Positions 16,801 through 21,029 of a DNA stretch of 21,029 nt are shown here, piece after piece; the stretch's first letter is position 1; each line of letters starts with the position of its first letter. The DNA lies in the NCBI GenBank assembly GCA_964583095.1, contig CAZOVB010000076.1:1-21029 (forward strand), written 5' to 3'. The position numbers were made by a program, and so were the translations under genes. The notes below the pieces were generated by a model. The model saw only the letters and a list, made by a program, of their open reading frames with translations. It was not told the DNA's origin and did no database searches. The stretch is from CAZOVB01 sp964583095 (lineage in GTDB: Bacteria; Planctomycetota; Phycisphaerae; SM23-33).

Positions 16801-19165
16801 AAAAAAAGGCAGGTGGATAGAAAAAAATAAAGAAAAGACACGGGATATGGTTAACTGGATTAGAAAAACAAGCATTGCTGGTCAGTTAAACATAAAAAAT
16901 CTTGTTAGTAGAATAGATAAAAGTTATAAAGACTTAGGATTAGATTTGGGCGAAAGCACGTTAGCTAAAGCTGTTGATAAAATAGAAAGAGGTGTTGAAA
17001 AAAAGAACGATATAAAATTAGACCTAACGAACAAAATAAAGGATAATATAAAGAAAACATTTGGAAGTAATGCTAAATATAAAGAACAGTTAAATCAAAA
17101 ACACATCATAAAATATGAAATGGATGTGTTGAATGAAAAAGGTGAAGTTGATAGAGTACGAACAGTTAAAAAGGAAATAAACAATGGGCAGATACTTCAT
17201 CAGTGGCTGTCTTATAAATCTGTTGGTAATAGAGGTTATATGGATAATATAGCAACCGTAAATGGAAAAATGAGACTTACGGAAGCAGAATTCAAAAGGA
17301 TGGAAAAACTCTTACCTGAAAATTTAAAAGAATATGGGGATAAGCTCGTAAAAGATTTTTTTCCTTATGCGAAAGAGTTTGGAAAAGAAACGTATAGAAA
17401 AAAAACAGGGAGAAGGTTGCCAGAAATAGAAGATTATTTACCTGTTGCTGCCGAAAGCAAGGTTGATAGAAGCGATTTGGCTAATATTGCGAACATAAGT
17501 GCTTTTAAAAGTATGTTTAGGACACGTAAAAATGGACTGTATAGTATAGAGAAAAACAACATAGATAGAATAGTATCAGATTATATTGATAATTATTCTA
17601 TACAGGTTGGTCTTGCAGAACCTGTAAGTAGGCTTAATGCAATATTGATGAACCCAAAAGTAAGCGGGGTTTTAAAAGCACAGAACAAAAGCTATTTATC
17701 TTCAATGATAAGGAAAAGATTAGTAGATATTATGGGGGGTGAAGAAAGAGTGCATAATGATTTCTTAGACCCAGTATATAGAAATTTTATAAAATCTAAA
17801 ATATTAATGAATCCATCACTGCCTATGAAGCAGATGACCTCTATGCTTAATGTTTTAGATGGTGGGTATGCAAAAACAAGAGACGTAATTAATTCGATGG
17901 TAAGAATTAACACTTCAAAGAAAGCAAGAAAAAGAGCTTTTGATATATTTAGTAATGCGTCAGGTTTTAATATGCGTAGTATAATTAATATAGAATCAAA
18001 TATAAAGAAAAGAAAACCAACCAATTTAGAAATAAAAGCAGAAAATTTATTAGAAAAAGTCTCTGATAAAAAATATGCAGAAAATGCAGTAACTGTAGCA
18101 AAAGCGATATGGAATCCAACGCAGCGTTTTGATAAGGTTGCTATCGTTGGTGGTGGGGTTCCATTGTTAGATGCTGTATATAGAACAAAGCTGAAAGAAT
18201 TTACAACGGAAGGTCTTAGCCCTAAAAATGCAAAAGCAATGGCGGCAAAAGAGGCAATACATAAAATGTCTCAATGGATGAACGAAACACAGCAGTCCGG
18301 GGAGGGTTTTTATAAGTCACACATACAGACAGGAAACTTAAAATATTTAGTTCCTTTTAAAAATGCTCAAATGGGGTATGTAAGAAAGGTTCTCGAAGGG
18401 TACGGTAATGGATATAAAAAATTTAATAGAGGGTATAGAGAGGCTCGCAGGGATGGTAAAAGCAAAGCGTCAGCTTCTATTAATGGTCTTTTAAAAACAG
18501 GACAGCCAGCAAAGCAAGTATTGATGTATCAAGTTTTAATGCCGGTGTTGTTTCAAGCTGTAGCAAGTGGTGGTAGAAGTGTTTATAATTTGTGGAGCGA
18601 AGATGAAGAAACAAAAAAACAAGCATGGAGAGATTTAACATGGGATTCTACTTTACGTTGGACTGATGGTATTTTTGGATTAGGTACTATGATTAACTAT
18701 GGATATGATTTTTCACAAGGAAGATATTATGGTAGAGACATGGATAATATAATACAATTTACATCAGATGTGTATGGTATTTTTGAAAATTCTATAAAAC
18801 TCGTTGGAGAATATTTAGAAAATAAAGATACTAAAAGATTATCAAATAAAGATAAAAAAAGAATAGACAAACTTTTGGTTGATGTTACAAAAGATATTTT
18901 GTCTGTAACTGGCAAACCATCTGTAGCTTTTGATATTGCCGATGATATAGCACGAGATAAATTTTATGATGATGTTCAAAAATCATTATTAAGAACTGTT
19001 ATGAAAGATTACGATGTAAAAGAATGGCATGAGGAAGAAAAAAGAACAGATAAAGAAATGATGTTTTTCGAAGGTGGTAAAACAACAACAAGCGGCTCCC
19101 CAGGTTTAAAACTAAGTCCAGGTTTGAGTCCTGAAAAAATGTCACCATTAAAAATGAAACCATAA
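13865..19165 (+). CDS. Giant internal virion (polyvalent-type) protein, C-terminal part: ddrB-like ParB domain, coiled coils, conserved C-terminal domain
   Basis: The frame is open from the gap edge (DILKLETKERIEQKRKG), so ATG 13931 is probably not the real start; 1,766 residues are visible. Domain 1 (about 14105-14640) is a ParB-fold domain: IKLDPKRFQ, VINGHHRLQLAKENN (NGHHR at 14282-14296) and NIAEGQGTSLDAAKIFKESG match the ddrB-like ParB domain of phage polyvalent proteins. About 15180-16900 is Lys/Glu-rich coiled coil. The C-terminal domain (about 18100-18590) has NPTQRFDKVAIVGGGVPLLD, NETQQSG, LVPFKNAQMGYVRK and a hydrophobic LMYQVLMPVLFQAVASGG. These features are shared by C-terminal domains of large polyvalent or internal virion proteins. 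The last 24 residues are Ser/Pro/Lys repeats. A role as an ejected protein acting on host DNA or membrane is inference. Confidence 0.75.
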   Translation, partial: DILKLETKERIEQKRKGVSDAEMDKGVQVRPETKEARQEREVSDKDMSELDRTKLPDRQKAEKIDVKEEKGVQETKKEFRIGEMYVDEIKLDPKRFQYKTDVDPQTGVSKKLKGKSFERDVSGTISVWKDPKTNETFVINGHHRLQLAKENNVKKIDVKFIDAKNEKEARLKGAIQNIAEGQGTSLDAAKIFKESGIGMDRLKKFGLSMTDTQAREGLMLSNLSKPLFDLVVSGKMKKSVGVTIGENIKSKDIQEQFYNKIKNKNYSTSTVKVMAQDMAASPKKTEAVTDLFGTTQKEKAQYEERAKFIGGVRNILSRAKNFLGKAAKGKDFLERFGNKIDKEKSLGASQEAAEAKAVFDAIRNTNKEIKDIIDKGVERINKGENLKKIQNETAKQIIKRTPDILGRGKRQPDKRSVGTEKGKRRVQKKPAKRKTTKRKEIDPGLEKQLNKEAGKYGYDNIYQATKSVNKRLKKEYERFQDIPKKELAEAQKSREAERTKEKTKAEPKDIEDQMNELQEKFGEGEISKTEYDKQIEPLRTKLRKEKIQARKAKKEPQILKDIKELKEGENTKNIGKKFAKEKENLTDKQKKEFTEILKKKQKAFEEKQKKIIEDQKEQIKSNISERADALAESIGITKSLESNPLKDQGIYRNVVEMGKEVMKLSELKASEFIKRMKKEWEGIIKPEHIDEYSDKLWKDVTKPDKTKRKVEETTGVKKRPQIARDYKNLVASLTGKGDFVSGKQIEKKRVDDIRNKLKDFVKEKEKDINRLKPKISVALINKINNIRPEAPKSLKNAIDYIENILEKKELRDSAVKFSDTVSKVKSEIKAATKDVKAKREGRRFTQETLDGLKTIQIVLEGREADINKRHGDILKEIAIIESEIGRSEISEIKSENLKYEKDLLNFQLDVIEEYRGFDVSKPKDIEVISKKVNEDIKSFKKEFREIKEKQRKERKKIYEDAAKNIAGTKEILESLDNEVKKGRWIEKNKEKTRDMVNWIRKTSIAGQLNIKNLVSRIDKSYKDLGLDLGESTLAKAVDKIERGVEKKNDIKLDLTNKIKDNIKKTFGSNAKYKEQLNQKHIIKYEMDVLNEKGEVDRVRTVKKEINNGQILHQWLSYKSVGNRGYMDNIATVNGKMRLTEAEFKRMEKLLPENLKEYGDKLVKDFFPYAKEFGKETYRKKTGRRLPEIEDYLPVAAESKVDRSDLANIANISAFKSMFRTRKNGLYSIEKNNIDRIVSDYIDNYSIQVGLAEPVSRLNAILMNPKVSGVLKAQNKSYLSSMIRKRLVDIMGGEERVHNDFLDPVYRNFIKSKILMNPSLPMKQMTSMLNVLDGGYAKTRDVINSMVRINTSKKARKRAFDIFSNASGFNMRSIINIESNIKKRKPTNLEIKAENLLEKVSDKKYAENAVTVAKAIWNPTQRFDKVAIVGGGVPLLDAVYRTKLKEFTTEGLSPKNAKAMAAKEAIHKMSQWMNETQQSGEGFYKSHIQTGNLKYLVPFKNAQMGYVRKVLEGYGNGYKKFNRGYREARRDGKSKASASINGLLKTGQPAKQVLMYQVLMPVLFQAVASGGRSVYNLWSEDEETKKQAWRDLTWDSTLRWTDGIFGLGTMINYGYDFSQGRYYGRDMDNIIQFTSDVYGIFENSIKLVGEYLENKDTKRLSNKDKKRIDKLLVDVTKDILSVTGKPSVAFDIADDIARDKFYDDVQKSLLRTVMKDYDVKEWHEEEKRTDKEMMFFEGGKTTTSGSPGLKLSPGLSPEKMSPLKMKP

Positions 19166-19197
19166 CTTTTTGTCAGCTTTTTTGTAAATTTAAAAAA

Positions 19198-19213
19198 TGG
19201 CATAAGTCTTGTT
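19198..19213 (+). promoter_or_regulatory. Candidate sigma-54 (-24/-12) promoter for the Hsp20 gene
   Basis: TGGCATAAGTCTTGTT aligns with TGGCACG-N4-TTGCW: TGGCA and TTG match with exact spacing, and the -12 C is T. A start site about 12 bases further on would leave a leader of about 25 bases before ATG 19248. The 82-base intergenic stretch 19166-19247 holds nothing else I recognise. Confidence 0.5.
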
Positions 19214-19247
19214 CACTTCTTTTTAGTTTAACCTTTAAATTAAAAAT

Positions 19248-19520
19248 ATGAAATGGACAGACAAACTTGAAGACAACACTATCGTATTAAACTGCGTACT
19301 CCCTGGGTTTGAAAAAGATAATATTAATGTAAGCATTGAAGATGGATATATGTGCGTAGAGGCCGTAGGCACAGACAAGTCCTTGTACGACACTACCGTG
19401 AAATATTTTAAGATTCCATCAAAAGTTGATTTTGACAGTATTCATGCTGAATTTAAAAACGGAGTGCTGGAAGTTAGAATGCCTTTGTTAGTGAAAAAAG
19501 AAAAGATAAAGGTAAATTAA
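19248..19520 (+). CDS. Small heat-shock protein, Hsp20/alpha-crystallin domain
   Basis: This 90-residue protein is essentially a bare alpha-crystallin domain. It has VLPGFEKDNINVSIEDGYM (about residues 17-35) for the first beta strands, FKIPSKVDFDSIHAEFKNGV (54-73) with the conserved A-x-x-x-x-NGVL (A67, N71-L74), and RMPL with the family Pro (P79). A C-terminal IKV resembles the I-x-I/V motif that bridges oligomers. Typical bacterial members are about 140-150 residues; the N-terminal arm is nearly absent. Such proteins hold unfolding proteins in an ATP-independent way. The gene sits alone after the virion operon with its own promoter candidate, like a moron, and converges with a 4-base overlap on the leftward operon. 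It may aid virion folding or host stress tolerance (inference). Confidence 0.88.
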   Translation: MKWTDKLEDNTIVLNCVLPGFEKDNINVSIEDGYMCVEAVGTDKSLYDTTVKYFKIPSKVDFDSIHAEFKNGVLEVRMPLLVKKEKIKVN

Positions 19521-19885
19521 TAATTTTCTGAATAGATACCGCCTTGTGTTTGTATGTATTTGTTTTTGTCATCTGAAACACCCTTGATACAAATTACATC
19601 TGTTGATTGTTTACCAAAATCAATCATAGAAGCATTTTCTCTAAATGTTTTTCCATCCATTAAAGGAATATCATATCTTAAACAACCGTCAACGTTTTTA
19701 ATTTGATATTCACCAATATTTTTCCAAAGAAAATTGTTTGGTATATATCCTATTGTAACCATTGGTTCATCAGAATTTAAAAAGCCCATTTTAATATCTC
19801 CTCGAAAAAGTGAACGAGTTCTACGGATAATTATTGTATCACCATCTTTTACTAAATTACCCATCCAATCTTTTAGTGGTTTCAT
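19517..19885 (-). CDS. Hypothetical protein, 122 residues
   Basis: This 122-residue protein, read leftward, begins MKPLKDWMGNLVKDGDTIII. It is mixed polar and hydrophobic, with probable beta strands (DTIIIRRTRS, MVTIGYIPNNF, STDVICIKGV). There is no signal peptide, TM helix or metal-binding cluster. I do not recognise a family. The start follows an AT-rich leader (AAAAATAATG on the - strand) downstream of the structured non-coding element, so that element could be its 5' leader. Its TAA stop overlaps the Hsp20 stop by 4 bases on opposite strands, and no terminator is visible between them. It is the last gene of the leftward cluster. Confidence 0.65.
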   Translation of the reverse strand: MKPLKDWMGNLVKDGDTIIIRRTRSLFRGDIKMGFLNSDEPMVTIGYIPNNFLWKNIGEYQIKNVDGCLRYDIPLMDGKTFRENASMIDFGKQSTDVICIKGVSDDKNKYIQTQGGIYSENY

Positions 19886-19920
19886 TATTTTTAAATTTTT
19901 GTTAAAAAACTATTTACTAT

Positions 19921-20145
19921 GTAAAGTCGTAAAAAGCCTGGCGAGTTTCGATTATCATAATAATCACACTACTATTGGTAGAGGTTTCATGTTAATTAGT
20001 AGCCTTACACCTACTCACTTACTACCATTTTACGATAATAGGGTTTGCTGTATGCCGTATATCTAATTCGCTACAGGCATGTGAACTCACCCACGCCAGA
20101 GGCGATGGGTGGGGTAGTTCACTGGCTTTTTGATATGCCTGCAAC
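19921..20145. ncRNA. Structured non-coding element (candidate RNA or IS200/IS605-type remnant)
   Basis: This region sits within 322 bases lacking a convincing gene (19886-20207). It has higher G+C than its surroundings and many inverted repeats. TCGTAAAA (19927-19934) pairs with TTTTACGA (20028-20035). GATTAT-CATA-ATAATC forms a hairpin at 19950-19965. TGGTAG (19976-19981) pairs with CTACCA (20022-20027). AGTAG pairs with CTACT around an 8-base loop (19998-20015). The large nested hairpin lies at 20074-20141. Strand is not decided; the flanking genes read leftward. On the - strand the sequence ccaGTGAACTACCCCACCC recalls ends and guide-RNA scaffolds of IS200/IS605-type elements. I see no tRNA, riboswitch or known phage RNA that fits. 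Confidence 0.45.
20074..20141. repeat. Nested perfect inverted repeat / cruciform
   Basis: The outer arms CAGGCAT (20074-20080) and ATGCCTG (20135-20141) enclose GTGAACT/AGTTCAC (20081-20087, 20116-20122). Inside are CACCCA/TGGGTG (20088-20093, 20106-20111) and GCC/GGC with an AGA loop. That makes 23 paired positions in four blocks, with asymmetric bulges on the 3' side (GA, GGGT and 12 bases). There is no U-tract after it, so it is not a plain terminator. An upstream ATGCC (20052-20056) could compete for the outer arm. Confidence 0.85.
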
Positions 20146-20207
20146 CACCTCTTTTACTTTTGCAAATAATTTTTTTACAATTAACATAAGTATTTACATT
20201 TAAAATA

Positions 20208-20333
20208 TTATATAATTATTTTTGCCACAAGATATATTAGCGAAAACACAATAGTCCACGCCAAAACTTCTATTATTTTGTCTTCTGTATTTCTTTTTTT
20301 CTTTTTCGGATTAATGTTTTTTTGTTTCATCAT
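20208..20333 (-). CDS. Tiny single-TM protein, 41 residues
   Basis: Read leftward from ATG 20333, this frame encodes MMKQKNINPKKKKRNTEDKI followed by a hydrophobic stretch (IEVLAWTIVFSLIYLVAKIII) ending at TAA 20208-20210. The layout is a Lys-rich cytoplasmic N-terminus plus one TM helix, as in small phage membrane peptides. The start overlaps the stop of the 80-residue gene as TAATG, indicating translational coupling, which argues for a real gene despite its size. A second ATG follows at once (20330). The role is unknown; a membrane-anchored regulator, an antiholin-like peptide or an exclusion factor are possible, none supported directly. It ends just before the structured element. Confidence 0.55.
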   Translation of the reverse strand: MMKQKNINPKKKKRNTEDKIIEVLAWTIVFSLIYLVAKIII

Positions 20334-20575
20334 TATTTGTTTTTTGTGATTATATTAGTTTTGTTATTTATAAGACAGTCAATATCTTTGTCTGTCATTG
20401 TCTCATTAAAAACTTCCCATTTGTCAAGCTCTGTTCCACGAGAAGTATAGAATTTTTTACCCTTTGTATGTAAATGAAAGTAAGCATATTTAGACAGCGG
20501 ATATAATACTGTCTCTTTTTGTTTTGATCTAAATTTTTGAACACTCATGTCTGCAAAATTTTCTGTGTTTCTCAT
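20333..20575 (-). CDS. Hypothetical protein, 80 residues
   Basis: This 80-residue soluble, basic protein begins MRNTENFADMSVQKFRSKQK. Its middle is aromatic and His-containing (YPLSKYAYFHLHTKGKKFYT). I recognise no domain and see no TM helix or signal peptide. The start shares ATGA with the stop of the DnaA-domain-like gene, and its stop shares TAATG with the next small membrane-protein gene, so it is the centre of a translationally coupled leftward trio. That context suggests early or middle regulatory use, but this is inference. Confidence 0.65.
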   Translation of the reverse strand: MRNTENFADMSVQKFRSKQKETVLYPLSKYAYFHLHTKGKKFYTSRGTELDKWEVFNETMTDKDIDCLINNKTNIITKNK

Positions 20576-20958
20576 AGTTTAATTTTTTTTACTTCGTTTA
20601 ACAATTCATTATATGTTTGTTTTACATTAAAATCTGTTTGATACCAGTTTTGTATGTCTATCTGTGCATCTCTAACTGTTGAATGTCTTTGTCCCAAAAA
20701 TCCAGATAATTTTTCCCATTCTATCTTTCTTCCTGTTTTACTGGGGCACGTTGTTAACATCATGTACAAAAACATTTTTCTTGCAAAAGTTTTTTTTCTG
20801 TCACCTTTTCCAAGCTGTATATCAAAACCAAAATATTTATCAAAAATTTTCTTAGATTCTTTTAAAAAAACAATCCTTTTATCATTTTTATTTATCTTTA
20901 ATAATATTTTAGTTTTGTTTTCTAAACCTGCAAATAAGTATGGGTTTATTTTAATCAT
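20572..20958 (-). CDS. Stand-alone DnaA domain IV-like DNA-binding protein
   Basis: This 128-residue protein has a C-terminal half resembling the DnaA duplex-DNA-binding domain (domain IV). ARKMFLYMMLTT (59-70) corresponds to the conserved 'R-x-x-A-x-Y-L' helix. W81-KLSGFLGQRHSTVRDAQIDI (to 102) contains the signature (G-x-R-x-HSTV-x-x-A) that contacts DnaA-box DNA. There is no AAA+ ATPase domain, so it cannot be an initiator by itself. The N-terminal 50 residues are unassigned. It heads a coupled leftward operon with a TTTG-N19-TAnnTTT promoter candidate just upstream. It could mark the phage origin, repress transcription, or occupy host DnaA boxes. The HTH assignment is fairly secure and the function is inference. 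Confidence 0.75.
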   Translation of the reverse strand: MIKINPYLFAGLENKTKILLKINKNDKRIVFLKESKKIFDKYFGFDIQLGKGDRKKTFARKMFLYMMLTTCPSKTGRKIEWEKLSGFLGQRHSTVRDAQIDIQNWYQTDFNVKQTYNELLNEVKKIKL

Positions 20959-20971
20959 TTTCTATTATATT

Positions 20972-21002
20972 AAAATCTATATCAACTTTTTTAAAATTCA
21001 AA
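20972..21002 (-). promoter_or_regulatory. Candidate Bacteroidota housekeeping promoter for the leftward operon
   Basis: On the - strand TTTG (20999-21002) is followed after 19 bases by TAGATTTT (20972-20979). The Bacteroidota consensus is TTTG-N19-21-TAnnTTTG, so one base of the -7 box differs. The gene starts 13 bases further on. The DNA is very AT-rich, so chance matches are likely. Confidence 0.35.
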
Positions 21003-21029
21003 AATTTCTTTATTTTTTTTTTTAGTTGT

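Noticed and set aside
19941..19956. GAGTTTCGATT resembling a tRNA T-loop
   Set aside because: The flanks do not form a T-stem, and no acceptor stem, anticodon arm or CCA end is found at tRNA spacing on either strand.
20074..20141. Rho-independent terminator
   Set aside because: The stem is long and bulged, and no U-tract follows directly on either strand.
20129..20162. Rightward Bacteroidota promoter TTTG-N22-TACTTTTG
   Set aside because: The -7 box is perfect but the spacing is too long, and no rightward gene follows; it would only transcribe antisense to the leftward operon.
1..21029. CRISPR array, integrase, attachment site or transposase
   Set aside because: No regularly spaced direct repeats and no recombinase or transposase reading frame were found on either strand.

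Overview
The window looks like the late half of a podovirus-type phage genome infecting a Bacteroidota host, most like the crAss-like phages (Crassvirales) or a close relative. The reasons are the order and hallmark sequences of the virion genes: small connector/ring-type proteins, an approximately 1,500-residue tail ('muzzle'-type) protein, two cargo-type proteins, then a giant internal protein. AT richness, near absence of Shine-Dalgarno sites and Bacteroidota-style promoter candidates agree. Major capsid, portal and terminase genes are not in the window, so the assignment rests on family resemblance recalled from knowledge, not on a search. Two runs of exactly 100 N (7060-7159, 13765-13864) mark scaffold joins of unknown true length, and each interrupts one large gene.

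Layout. 1-700: the 3' end of a probable tail-fibre/receptor-binding gene, carrying an in-frame TGA where a Trp is expected, and a small exported protein; this part is visibly richer in G+C than the rest. 686-2309: a compact, overlapping lysis cassette of a two-TM holin candidate, a permuted NlpC/P60 (YiiX-like) enzyme, a one-TM protein and a GH108-type lysozyme with an EF-hand-like insert. 2309-4286: three connector-type genes. 4298-8771: the tail/muzzle gene, which has the one perfect Shine-Dalgarno site seen. 8783-11880: two cargo-type genes. 11916-19165: a giant gene (at least 2,380 codons) with N-terminal 31-residue repeats, a hydrophobic region, a ddrB-like ParB domain, long charged helices and a conserved polyvalent-protein-type C-terminal domain. 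These genes all read rightward with tiny or negative spacing, so they probably form one late operon.

19166-19520 is a small separate unit: a short Hsp20 small heat-shock protein preceded by a well-spaced -24/-12 (sigma-54-like) promoter candidate. It converges, with a 4-base stop-to-stop overlap, on a leftward operon (20958 to 19517). That operon encodes a stand-alone DnaA domain IV-like DNA-binding protein, an 80-residue unknown, a 41-residue single-TM protein and a 122-residue unknown. The three upstream genes are coupled by ATGA and TAATG overlaps.

Between the 41-residue gene and the 122-residue gene lies a 322-base non-coding stretch (19886-20207). It holds a dense set of inverted repeats, ending in a long nested hairpin (20074-20141) that recalls IS200/IS605-type subterminal hairpins and their guide RNAs, although no transposase or TnpB is present. 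This structured element and the sigma-54-like/Hsp20 unit are the most unusual parts of the window.
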